DNA of 64,000 nucleotides from assembly GCF_000422765.1 (NCBI RefSeq), contig NZ_AUGR01000018.1, forward strand, positions 42,780 to 106,779. Reading direction: 5' to 3'. The translations under genes were made by a program, and so were the position numbers. Position 1 is the stretch's first letter. Every line of letters starts with the position of its first letter. Source of the DNA: Neptunomonas japonica DSM 18939 (lineage in GTDB: Bacteria > Pseudomonadota > Gammaproteobacteria > Pseudomonadales > Balneatricaceae). Below the pieces are notes generated by a model. That model worked only from the letters and a program-made list of their open reading frames with translations. It did no database searches and was not told where the DNA came from. Below are positions 45,342-53,578 of the stretch, piece by piece.

Positions 45342-45794
45342 TGTTCTGCTCTCCGATGTTCTGGTTCGTTTGTCAGACTACGAATTTTTTATTGTCTTCA
45401 TAGCAGTCAGCATCTATCCAATCTTGCTATTGGTCTTGCCATTTATAGTATAAAAAACTCGCCTTTGAGGAAGGCTCATCAGTTACATATAACAGCGATA
45501 GAATAAATGTACCTCGAAACTTTTTTAAATGATACATAAAATTATATAAAAACATAAATTAGTGTATCACTTGTTTGGGTTTTGTCACTTGCATCCCAGT
45601 GTTTATGAGACTTTTGGCGATACTCTAAAGGTTAGATTTATAAATTAATAAGATTGAAATCAAGATGTAAGTTTAAAAAAAGGTGAGAGAATAGAGATGA
45701 AATAGAGATTTTTTTATAAAGGAAAGCGAGGAAGAGTAAGAAAGTTAGAAGATGACTAAGCGTATATATCGTGATGCGTCTGGTTAACGAGAGG
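45342..45794. other. Regulatory region upstream of paaA
   Basis: About 450 bases with no supported gene. It contains the paaA promoter and dyad (45530-45570, listed separately). The 190-base leader between promoter and paaA and the AT-rich half next to the glycerophosphodiesterase gene show nothing else I can support. Confidence 0.4.
45530..45570 (-). promoter_or_regulatory. paaA promoter bracketed by an inverted repeat
   Basis: On the complement: -35 GTGATA (45565-45570, 4/6), 18-base spacer, perfect -10 TATAAT (45541-45546). Half-sites TGATACA and TGTATCA (45563-45569 and 45530-45536), 33 bases apart centre to centre, overlap the -35 and lie just downstream of the -10. A repressor bound at both would cover the promoter. 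Confidence 0.55.
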
Positions 45795-46511
45795 TTAAAG
45801 CAGGTGAGGCGTGTCTGATATAATGCTGTTTACACCCATTCCCCAAAGTTCTTTAGCGGCACTGGAGTCATTGCATGTGTAGACGATCAATTGGCAACCG
45901 GCCGCTGTAATGGCGTGTGCCAATGATGGTGTTAAGTATTCCCAATCGCAATGTAAGCTAACGGCATTGAGCTCTTGCATTGTGCTGTGCCAGTAACTGT
46001 CTATATCTTCGTAAAGTAGACCCAGAGGTTGCTCTAAATCGAGTTGTCGATAATAGCGTAAAATATCATGATCAAAACTACTGATCAGCAGAGGCTTACT
46101 GCTGTTCCAGTGTTTTTTGATAATGGGGCGGATAAGGGATGTTATCTTTAGAGGTGAGACTCCTTCCTGTGGTTTTAACTCAAGATTAAGACCCATATTT
46201 AGACTAGACATTAATTTCAGTGCTTCGGCTAGTGTGGGAATTCGCTCACCACTGAACTTCTCAGAAAACCATCTGCCAGCATCTATGCTTGGCAGATGCT
46301 CAGAAGTAATATTGAGTAAATGACCTTGGCTATTGCTACAGCGTTCTAATGTGTCGTCATGGCAGAGAACGACGGTATCATCGCCTAAAATGCTAACATC
46401 AACCTCAACCCAGTCTATTTTATGTTGAGAGGCCGCTTTAATAGATACCAATGTATTTTCAGGGGCTAGGGATGCTAAACCTCGGTGGCCAATGATACGG
46501 CTCGCTTTCAT
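45795..46511 (-). CDS. Glycerophosphodiester phosphodiesterase
   Basis: A 238-residue GDPD-fold enzyme, cytoplasmic (no signal peptide), hydrolysing glycerophosphodiesters to glycerol 3-phosphate and alcohol. Motifs: IIGHRGLASLAPENTL with the catalytic His and the metal Glu, WVEVDVSILGDDTVVLCHDDTLER with the second His, and LNLELKP. It resembles UgpQ more than periplasmic GlpQ. The frame opens at 46529, but AGGAG lies 8 bases before the ATG at 46511. It follows lemA by 49 bases on the same strand. Confidence 0.92.
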   Translation of the reverse strand: MKASRIIGHRGLASLAPENTLVSIKAASQHKIDWVEVDVSILGDDTVVLCHDDTLERCSNSQGHLLNITSEHLPSIDAGRWFSEKFSGERIPTLAEALKLMSSLNMGLNLELKPQEGVSPLKITSLIRPIIKKHWNSSKPLLISSFDHDILRYYRQLDLEQPLGLLYEDIDSYWHSTMQELNAVSLHCDWEYLTPSLAHAITAAGCQLIVYTCNDSSAAKELWGMGVNSIISDTPHLL

Positions 46512-46560
46512 TACAGCGTCTCCTAACAATATCCGCTACGCCTAGCTTACTTTATGCTTC

Positions 46561-47130
46561 TCAAAATTTAATACTAGGTACTTTTTTAACTTCAGCCGCT
46601 TCTGTTTCATCTAATTCAAAAAACTCAAACTTAGTAAAGCTAAAGCGCGTTGCTACTAAGTTGGATGGGAAGCTGTCGACCATGATATTGAGGTCTCGTA
46701 CTGAACCATTGTAAAAGCGCCGTGCCATTTGGATTTGGTCTTCCAGCTCTTTTAGCTGTCCCTGCAGATCTAAAAAATTAGTATTAGCTTTTAAGTCTGG
46801 ATAATTTTCCGCTAGTGCGAACAGTTGTCGCAGAGCACCAGATAGCATCGTTTCGGCTTGAGCTGTAGAGTTTGTCGTTGTTTGTCCTGCTTGTATTGCT
46901 GTGTTGCGTGCACTGATGACGGTTTCTAAGGTTGTTTGTTCGTGCGAAGCATAGCCTTTGACGGTTTCGATAAGGTTGGGGATTAGATTATGACGGCGCT
47001 TTAGCTGCACCTCTATACCGCTCCATGCTTCTTCTGTTCTCGCTCGTTTATCAACCAATCCGTTGTACAAGCTAATAACGTAAAGAACCAGAGCAATAAT
47101 AAGCCCAAGAATAATTGAGAGTGTTAACAC
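46561..47130 (-). CDS. LemA family membrane protein
   Basis: About 189 residues. One N-terminal membrane helix (LTLSIILGLIIALVLYVISLYNGLV) followed by a helical bundle with RARTEEAWSGIEVQLKRRHNLIPNLIETVKGYASHE, the LemA signature, and PDLKANTNFLDLQGQLKELEDQIQMARRFYN. GTG at 47148 is possible, but GGAG precedes the GTG at 47130 and the shorter form matches the family. Downstream partner of the DUF2207 gene; this pair is common and is thought to work in the envelope, but its activity is not known. Confidence 0.92.
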   Translation of the reverse strand: MLTLSIILGLIIALVLYVISLYNGLVDKRARTEEAWSGIEVQLKRRHNLIPNLIETVKGYASHEQTTLETVISARNTAIQAGQTTTNSTAQAETMLSGALRQLFALAENYPDLKANTNFLDLQGQLKELEDQIQMARRFYNGSVRDLNIMVDSFPSNLVATRFSFTKFEFFELDETEAAEVKKVPSIKF

Positions 47131-47239
47131 AAGATTTATCTCCGTCACTGTACTTAATCAGACATGCTAAAGGTTGAAGTTAAGTTTTGAAGTTAAGTTT
47201 TGAAGTTTAGCTTACAGCAACTGAATGCTTCCCGTCTTT

Positions 47240-49159
47240 TTACCAACCACCACCACCGCCGCCACCCGATGAGCCACCACTAAAACCGCTGCCTGAGGAA
47301 GACGGGGGTGTTGAAGACGATGCAATAGCGCTATCTAGCCCATTGGCTAGATTTGATGATAATGAAGAAGCATGGCCGTAGCTGTGGCCTTTATACCAGT
47401 GTAATGAGTTGCGACTGCTGGGTGTTTCAGCCATCAGTATTTCAGTAAATTTTTCACCCCATTCATTTTCTACCCCAAGTGCGATGGCATAAGGCAAGTA
47501 TCGCTCAAATAACTCGGGTGTTTTTTCGGGCGGGTGTTGGGCGTTAAGTAAGTCTTTTTCCGCTATAGCGAGGTAGCTTTTAAAGCCTTCGATACTATCC
47601 AGAGTTACCCTGCCTGCTATGGTAGGGGCCTCCAGTAGCCAGTAAAACAACATGAGGGAAAGTCCTGATATTAAGCAATATGCCGGGACGGCAATGCTCT
47701 CTATATCGAATGAGAACTGCCCAAACATCGAGATGAAAGGTCCGCCAGCGATAAAAATGAAAACTGCAGGCAAAAGTGTAGGTATGAGGTTAAAAAATTT
47801 TCTGGCAGGTGATGAAGAGTTAGCCGCACGGATAGAGCGGCGAACCGCTGTGATAAATACACTACCAAAGATGCCGGCAAATACCGATAGGAATATTAGC
47901 TCAACACGCTGGTCTTGAATGGCCATAAAAATGCCTAGAACAATGGCAAGCGCCGCTCCGACAAAAAACCAGAGCCGGTTGTTAGAAAAGTTTTGCTTGG
48001 CATACTCTCGAATCAGAGTCTTTTTAAGTTTTATTTGCGCGTTAGAGACTGTTGATGAATATTTGCCACCAATACTTCGTTGTTGACGGTTATTTTTAAA
48101 TAGCTCTGTAGCCAATACTTGTTCACTGGGAAACAGCTCTGTGGCGCTCCCCATTCTAGTGACTATGTAACTAGTGTTGTTCGAAGTGGGTTCAATTGTT
48201 AAGTAACCTTTTACGGCGAGATTAATTAATGCAGCAGAAAAAGCAGAGGGTTTAACGCGTCGGTCTTTTATGAACTGACACGCTGCTGGAGATAACCCTT
48301 TTGGAGGAGAGAATAGAGGGATAATGGTTCCGCTCTTAGGATCCCGACCTACTGCAAACCAAGCAAGCAATAAGTAACCTAAAATAATTAAGGTGCTTAC
48401 CCCTGCAAAAATAGTCATACGAAAATCTTGAATGAGCCAGCTACTTTGTTGTGATGCTGATGGCGCGTTTATGACGCCTTTATTCCAAGCGACAACAATA
48501 CTCATTCCTTCGCGAATGTTGAGCATTTTGCTGCTATTAAATGAAACTTCAAATGGAAGTTTTTGTACCGCATTAGCATAACGTGAAGTGCTGCCCATCT
48601 TACCGGTATAGACGGTATAGTCTTTAATAATAGCGTTTGAGGGCAGTGATATGGTTGCGCTTGCCTTATCAATAGGAAATGTAAACCCATGGCCTATTGC
48701 ATTAAAGTAGAGCTCATCTTGTTGTGCTAAAAATTGTATTTGTCGATTAGTGCGGTAAAAAATTTCATAAGTATGCTGGCCTTTAGGTACATATTTATTT
48801 TTATCGCCAATATATATGCGGATGCCATTTTGTTGCTTTTTGGTGTGATACGGCTCGTTTTCTCCATCACGCATTACGCTAATAACTTCAAAACCAACAT
48901 GGTGCTTCTTAGAGAAGCTTAGGGCGTTAGACGCTGTGGCAGGTATAACATAGGTCGTGGGAAAGTCACGATAGATTCCACGCCTGATAGCGGCATGCTC
49001 TACGATTACGGTGATTGTTTCAGTGACGAGTAACTCGCCATCTTCTGTCACTAGAATACGCGTGTCGTAATTGAGTATGCGCTCTTGTGAGAAGGCTGAA
49101 GATCCACCCAGTAATAAAAATAACAGTATGATATAGCGTACGAATGTAATCCTTTTCAC
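47240..49159 (-). CDS. DUF2207 membrane protein with Gly-rich C-terminus
   Basis: A 639-residue envelope protein. Signal peptide (ITFVRYIILLFLLLGGSSAFS), a beta-rich extracytoplasmic DUF2207 domain to about residue 235 (EHAAIRRGIYRDFPTTY), a membrane helix, a cytoplasmic region, three or four more membrane helices at about 400-510, and a C-terminal tail ending in GSGFSGGSSGGGGGGGW. The low-complexity Gly/Ser end is a known trait of this family. GTG start at 49159 with AGGA eight bases upstream. Lies 109 bases before lemA. Confidence 0.9.
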   Translation of the reverse strand: MKRITFVRYIILLFLLLGGSSAFSQERILNYDTRILVTEDGELLVTETITVIVEHAAIRRGIYRDFPTTYVIPATASNALSFSKKHHVGFEVISVMRDGENEPYHTKKQQNGIRIYIGDKNKYVPKGQHTYEIFYRTNRQIQFLAQQDELYFNAIGHGFTFPIDKASATISLPSNAIIKDYTVYTGKMGSTSRYANAVQKLPFEVSFNSSKMLNIREGMSIVVAWNKGVINAPSASQQSSWLIQDFRMTIFAGVSTLIILGYLLLAWFAVGRDPKSGTIIPLFSPPKGLSPAACQFIKDRRVKPSAFSAALINLAVKGYLTIEPTSNNTSYIVTRMGSATELFPSEQVLATELFKNNRQQRSIGGKYSSTVSNAQIKLKKTLIREYAKQNFSNNRLWFFVGAALAIVLGIFMAIQDQRVELIFLSVFAGIFGSVFITAVRRSIRAANSSSPARKFFNLIPTLLPAVFIFIAGGPFISMFGQFSFDIESIAVPAYCLISGLSLMLFYWLLEAPTIAGRVTLDSIEGFKSYLAIAEKDLLNAQHPPEKTPELFERYLPYAIALGVENEWGEKFTEILMAETPSSRNSLHWYKGHSYGHASSLSSNLANGLDSAIASSSTPPSSSGSGFSGGSSGGGGGGGW

Positions 49160-49297
49160 TGTTGCTTTCCTAGTTACTTAGATAAAACCTAATCAAGTTT
49201 AGCGTTATCTTCTTTTATAGTCTGCGTCGTTATGCCACATTTTTCATGATATTAGCGAGTGCTAAAATCGAATTTTCTAATATGATGGGAATGTCGT

Positions 49298-51277
49298 GTG
49301 AAAAATGCTCGAAAAGTTCTTTGTGTTTGTGTGTCGTTAGTGTCTGCTAATGTTGTAGCGGATGAGAAGCCGTTAGAAATTGAGGTTACTCGAGGCGCGC
49401 TAGAAGACGCTTCGATTAAACGCTTTTTTCCTGACTCCCTTACTGTAAAGCCAGCATCTGATATGGCTGAGCTTTTAAGCTCAGTTAATGGCGTGTCGGG
49501 AGGGCGCATGGGAGGGAGAGGCACCGATCTTATTATTCGTGGGCAACGCGAAACACAGCTGAATATTTTGTTAGATGGAGCTTACCTTCACGGAGGTTGC
49601 CCGAATCGGATGGACCCCCCAACTGCTTATGCTTCTGGCGATAGTTATGATTCAGTTTCCCTTATCAAGGGGGGCCAAACAGTTCTCTACGGAGGTGGAG
49701 GAAGCGGAGGTTCTGTCATTCTGATGCGTAATAACCCAGCTCTAAACGAGAAGGGATATCATGTTAGTTTATCGGGTGTCGCACGAAGCAATGGTGAGGG
49801 TGGCTCTATTTCTGCGGATATTGCTGCAGGAAATGATAATGGTTACATACGCTTTATCGGTGAAGTTGCTGATGTAGATAGCTACGAGGATGGCAATGGG
49901 GATACAGTGCGTTCGGCGTATGAGTCTCGTTCTGGCTCCCTTATTGTAGGGGCTCAGCTGGGTGATAATACTGATTTCACAATGAGCTATGACCGTAATG
50001 AAGAGCGTGATGTTCTATATGCCGGCGCTAATATGGATTCGCCCGAATCTAATGCTGATATTTACCGGATGAAACTTGAACATCAGTTCAGCTATTCTGC
50101 AATTCAGAGCCTAAAAGCTGAGCTATTTCAAAGTAATGTTGATCATTTAATGGATAGCTACTCTCTTCGAAATCGGGCGATGGGTATGTATGCACCTAGT
50201 ACTTCAGATACCACGGGTGGGCGCATAACGTTAGACGCTTGGTTTGGTGCTCATCAAGCGACGTTTGGTGTGGATTATCAAAAAAATTCCCGTAATGGAG
50301 TGGTCTATAATTATCCTGCTAACCAGCCAATGGGGCAATTATGGCCTGATGTAATAATTGAACAGGTGGGCATTTTTGGAGAAGTAAACCGGAGGCTCTC
50401 GTCACTAGATCAAATTAAATTGGGGTTGCGTTATGACTACATTACTGCCAATGCTGATAATGTAAACTCTCCGTTTATGATGATTCAGACAGCAGCGGGC
50501 CTATATGGTGCGGAACCGAAGCAACAAAATGAGCATAATGTTGCGGGGTTTGCTACGTGGCAGCATAAGCTTGGAACTGACTACCAGCTAGCAATGACAG
50601 CTTCGCGAAGTGTTCGTACAGCTGATGCAACAGAACGTTATATGGCAAAAAGTAATTGGATAGGTAACCCTTGGATAGCTCCCGAGAAACATCATCAGCT
50701 TGAATGGGTTTTCAGTAATATAGGTGAAACTCCATGGTCAATTTCAGCATATTACAATAGAGTGAATGACTATATTCTACGTTATAAAGATAGTGGCAAA
50801 GATCGTTATCAAAATGTTGATGCTGAGATTTATGGGGCTGAACTGGAATACCAATACCCCGTTAATCATCAGTGGTTATTGAAGAGTAGTCTGAGCTATA
50901 CCGTGGGGAATAACGTAGATAGTAACAAGCCATTGTCTCGTATTTCGCCGTTATCTGCACAATTACAAGCATTATACTCAGCGACTACTTGGGAAGCGGG
51001 TGTAGTTGGTAGGTTTGTCGCTGCACAGAATAATGTGTGTTTAGCCGCTTCCGACTGTGGAGGCTTAGATGTTACGAAAACACCCGGGTACGGTGTGGTT
51101 GATTTGTTTATGGATTACCGTTTATCACCTGCTATATCGATGGCGGTTGGTGTCGATAACCTATTTGACAAAACATACCGCAATCATGAAAGCCGTGATG
51201 ATGTGTTTGACCCTACACCATCGCAAGTTAATGAGCCGGGGCGTTCTGTTTGGCTAAAGTTAACCGGTCGTTTTTAA
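49298..51277 (+). CDS. TonB-dependent copper receptor (OprC/NosA-like)
   Basis: A 659-residue outer-membrane receptor. Signal peptide, a plug domain with FRAME-like GGRMGGRGTDLIIRGQRETQLNILLDG, and a 22-strand barrel ending in Phe (LKLTGRF). Cys101 and Met105 in LHGGCPNRMDPPTAY form a CxxxM motif and His283-Leu-Met285 (NVDHLMDSY) an HxM motif; together these are the copper ligands of Pseudomonas OprC. I therefore call it a copper receptor; NosA (copper for nitrous oxide reductase) is the same family. GTG start at 49298 with ATGGGA upstream. No TonB box can be named with confidence. Monocistronic. Confidence 0.9.
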   Translation: MKNARKVLCVCVSLVSANVVADEKPLEIEVTRGALEDASIKRFFPDSLTVKPASDMAELLSSVNGVSGGRMGGRGTDLIIRGQRETQLNILLDGAYLHGGCPNRMDPPTAYASGDSYDSVSLIKGGQTVLYGGGGSGGSVILMRNNPALNEKGYHVSLSGVARSNGEGGSISADIAAGNDNGYIRFIGEVADVDSYEDGNGDTVRSAYESRSGSLIVGAQLGDNTDFTMSYDRNEERDVLYAGANMDSPESNADIYRMKLEHQFSYSAIQSLKAELFQSNVDHLMDSYSLRNRAMGMYAPSTSDTTGGRITLDAWFGAHQATFGVDYQKNSRNGVVYNYPANQPMGQLWPDVIIEQVGIFGEVNRRLSSLDQIKLGLRYDYITANADNVNSPFMMIQTAAGLYGAEPKQQNEHNVAGFATWQHKLGTDYQLAMTASRSVRTADATERYMAKSNWIGNPWIAPEKHHQLEWVFSNIGETPWSISAYYNRVNDYILRYKDSGKDRYQNVDAEIYGAELEYQYPVNHQWLLKSSLSYTVGNNVDSNKPLSRISPLSAQLQALYSATTWEAGVVGRFVAAQNNVCLAASDCGGLDVTKTPGYGVVDLFMDYRLSPAISMAVGVDNLFDKTYRNHESRDDVFDPTPSQVNEPGRSVWLKLTGRF

Positions 51278-51344
51278 AGCGCTAGGTTATGAGCATTAGT
51301 TTTGAATTAATGCATCCTTACGTTGTTATCTGTTGGATATTTAA

Positions 51345-51378
51345 CATAGCGAATATACGTAAAAGTATATTCGCTATG
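51345..51378. terminator. Long perfect hairpin between convergent genes
   Basis: A 14-bp perfect stem (CATAGCGAATATAC and its complement) with a 6-base loop, 68 bases after the copper receptor stop and 20 bases from the lpxR-like stop. There is no clean T-run on either side, but the position between convergent genes favours a terminator or mRNA 3' end protector. Confidence 0.6.
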
Positions 51379-51398
51379 TATAAGCTATCAGCCGACTT

Positions 51399-52427
51399 TT
51401 AATATGAATAGGACACAGTCAGCGAACCGTAGCTTTGAGCATCCACCTGCGTTTCGAACTCTTTAGTACGATAGACACGCGCGAAAGATACTTTCCACTT
51501 GTTGTATACCCCAGCTACACCAATAGCCGCATCTGCCACTATGTGCTTTTTAGAGACTGAATGGCTATCTTGGTAAGAGTTTCCATCAAGAAATATGTTT
51601 CGTAAAACTAAGCGTCCATCAAAAGAAGCAAATGCATGCAGCCCCCAGCCTTTTCGCAGGCGAGGGTCTGCATTGCCTGGAGCGCTGTTATCACCTCCAG
51701 GGCGTAATGCTGATGTACCAAAGTCATCTGGTAGGCGAAAACCAAAGCGTAGTTCAGCACCGGTATTGGCATAGGTGGCTACATTACCCAAGCTGCCACC
51801 GTAATGGGTAATGAAATCGTAACTCAAACGGCCATAAATGGGACGTTTAGAGAGGCGGTGTTTATGCTCCCAAACTACTTGAAGCCCGGGCTCGTTTTTT
51901 AATTGGTTATCCCATCCTTGAAACAGGTCGATACCTCGGGTGCGATGTACTAAATCTTGGGCTTCTTGTGCAAAGGCCGCTGGGCCTACAACACCTAGAT
52001 TAACTTCAACAGAGTTAAGCGTATTTTGGGTCTTTGCGTGATAACCAAAACCTGCATATAGCCAGCCTGCATACGGGCGATCACTTGGGTCGATGGTGGT
52101 TCTATCAGGGTCTTCAGGTGTATACATCTGCTGGCCAATCGTGAAAACCAGGTTGCGGTGTATATTGTCCTTGCTGTTTTCTGGGTCGGGGTAAAGCGGC
52201 GTGAACCAATAGTTTACTTCTCGTAACCAAGAAGGGAGTTCAGGGTCATAGAGGTATGTATCTATATCAGGTGAGACCCACGCTAAGCGAATACCGTTGG
52301 TGTAACTTTGGTCGGTGTCGGCAAAGAGATCGTTCTCAAAGTAGAGGTTGTGCGTCCATGGAGCAGCAACCGCAGAAGTCGATGATAGCGCCAGAGCTAT
52401 TAATAGTTGTAGGTATTGTGGTTTCAT
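51399..52427 (-). CDS. LpxR-like outer-membrane lipid A deacylase (DUF2219)
   Basis: A 342-residue protein with signal peptide (LLIALALSSTSAVA) and a 12-strand barrel ending SYSY. The N-terminal HNLYFENDLFADTDQSYTNGIRLAW carries the Asn-Asp pair and Ser/Thr typical of LpxR; DRPYAGWLYAGFGY is the second signature. LpxR removes the 3'-acyloxyacyl chain of lipid A with calcium; that activity is known for Salmonella, so the substrate here is inference. Start ATG directly follows the DsbB-like stop, making it the last gene of a long minus-strand run. Confidence 0.87.
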   Translation of the reverse strand: MKPQYLQLLIALALSSTSAVAAPWTHNLYFENDLFADTDQSYTNGIRLAWVSPDIDTYLYDPELPSWLREVNYWFTPLYPDPENSKDNIHRNLVFTIGQQMYTPEDPDRTTIDPSDRPYAGWLYAGFGYHAKTQNTLNSVEVNLGVVGPAAFAQEAQDLVHRTRGIDLFQGWDNQLKNEPGLQVVWEHKHRLSKRPIYGRLSYDFITHYGGSLGNVATYANTGAELRFGFRLPDDFGTSALRPGGDNSAPGNADPRLRKGWGLHAFASFDGRLVLRNIFLDGNSYQDSHSVSKKHIVADAAIGVAGVYNKWKVSFARVYRTKEFETQVDAQSYGSLTVSYSY

Positions 52428-52428
52428 T

Positions 52429-52962
52429 TTAGAAGAATAATTTAGGTTCAGGGCGTCGGGTTAGCAATCGCCATGTGATAAGAAATAGGAGTATAAATAC
52501 ACCCATCGTTATTTGGGGTAACGATATCCCAAGATACCGCCATGTGTTGTCTAGACATTCATTATTGTTAGCTAGCAGTGTTTGTAGGTCAAACAAAAAG
52601 GGCAAAGTACTGCCCAATGCTTCAAAACCGCGACTAAAACCAGCACTACAGAGTGTTTCGGCTTGCTGTAATTCTAACCATACGTAACGACCAGCAGCAG
52701 TTAACCCTAAAATAGCGAATAACCAATTAATCAACCCATATAGACGCTGACCAAAGGTCCAAGGGTTATGCAAAAAAGCTAAGAAAAACACTATGCTCAT
52801 GCATAATAAACACAGCCGAACGATGCTGCACAAAGAGCAATTAATCGAGCTGAGTTGTTGTTCTAGGGCTGTTGATGCATAAGCTAGGGAGGCGCCAGTA
52901 ATGAATAAACCTACTAAATTTAGCCTTCGATAAGAAAATAGCGTGTTATCAGTTTTCTTCAC
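52429..52962 (-). CDS. DsbB-like disulfide oxidoreductase
   Basis: A 177-residue inner-membrane protein with four hydrophobic spans. The first periplasmic pair is Cys-Ser-Leu-Cys (SSINCSLCSIVR, about residues 42-45), and the second is Cys in ETLCSAGF paired with Cys in NNECLDNTWRYLGISLPQ. The layout and the motif CxxxxWxxLGxxxP match DsbB, which reoxidises DsbA using quinone. The Arg after CxxC in DsbB (quinone contact) is present (SIVRLC). It is flanked by ydbL and lpxR-like genes, not by a dsbA. GTG start with AGGGC upstream. Confidence 0.82.
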   Translation of the reverse strand: MKKTDNTLFSYRRLNLVGLFITGASLAYASTALEQQLSSINCSLCSIVRLCLLCMSIVFFLAFLHNPWTFGQRLYGLINWLFAILGLTAAGRYVWLELQQAETLCSAGFSRGFEALGSTLPFLFDLQTLLANNNECLDNTWRYLGISLPQITMGVFILLFLITWRLLTRRPEPKLFF

Positions 52963-53004
52963 GGCCAGCCCTATACTTAGTAAGTTATTCTAGTGTTAAG
53001 AGTG

Positions 53005-53346
53005 TTACTTTTTCAGCCACTGTCCATTTGGTTTTTGCACATAACTGCCTTGTGAAGCCCTATCATATAAGCGTTGCCCAATGCGTACTTCCATTACCTT
53101 GAGTGTCACTCCGGCTTTCTTAGCACTTTTAGTATAGGCTGCTTTTCGTTTAGCGTTGATATCATTCATTAAGCGAAGGGTGTTGCTATTGGGTGTTGCG
53201 TGCACACTGGCAAGGTAGCCAGAAGGCGTTTCACCAACGAGTCCTTGTGTTTTTGCTTCGCCTAACGTTATCGCCCAAGCGGGTGTTGCAATAACACTTA
53301 CTAGAAGTAACAGAGTGCTTAGGAGTTTAGTGGTTGTCTGTATCAT
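53005..53346 (-). CDS. ydbL: YdbL family periplasmic protein (DUF1318)
   Basis: A 113-residue secreted protein (signal peptide LSTLLLLVSVIATPAWA). The mature part has ITLGEAKTQGLVGETPSGYLASV, then NDINAKRKAAYTKSAKKAGVTLKVMEVRIGQRL, both typical of YdbL. The three genes ydbH-ynbE-ydbL are conserved as a unit; in E. coli YdbL acts as a chaperone-like factor for the YdbH-YnbE lipid bridge. Start ATG with GGAGTAAG upstream. Confidence 0.9.
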   Translation of the reverse strand: MIQTTTKLLSTLLLLVSVIATPAWAITLGEAKTQGLVGETPSGYLASVHATPNSNTLRLMNDINAKRKAAYTKSAKKAGVTLKVMEVRIGQRLYDRASQGSYVQKPNGQWLKK

Positions 53347-53357
53347 CAGTCTTACTC

Positions 53358-53555
53358 CTAGAATAAATCGCTTTGGTCACTGAGAAGGTCATCAATCTCG
53401 CGATCAACTTTGATAAGAATTTTGTGCTCAATTTTAACATTCAGGTTAATATTTATAGGTTCGTTTGGGACAGCAACCTGTACCTTGGGTGAGCAGCCCA
53501 TTAACAGGATACTGCTAAGCAGCACTCCTGATAGAGCCGTAATATTGCGTTGCAT
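53358..53555 (-). CDS. ynbE: YnbE-like outer-membrane lipoprotein
   Basis: A 65-residue lipoprotein. The signal peptide ends in the lipobox LMGC with Cys at residue 21; the mature part contains VPNEPININLNVKIEHKILIKVDREIDDLL, a strand-forming segment as in YnbE. YnbE stacks onto YdbH by beta-strand augmentation to complete an intermembrane lipid bridge (knowledge from E. coli). It lies 11 bases before ydbL and 23 after ydbH. Confidence 0.9.
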   Translation of the reverse strand: MQRNITALSGVLLSSILLMGCSPKVQVAVPNEPININLNVKIEHKILIKVDREIDDLLSDQSDLF

Positions 53556-53578
53556 AAAGGTGTTCCTTCAACATTCGT

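Noticed and set aside
45198..45506. Plus-strand frame of 102 codons over the paaA start
   Set aside because: Antisense to paaA and its leader, with no ribosome site.
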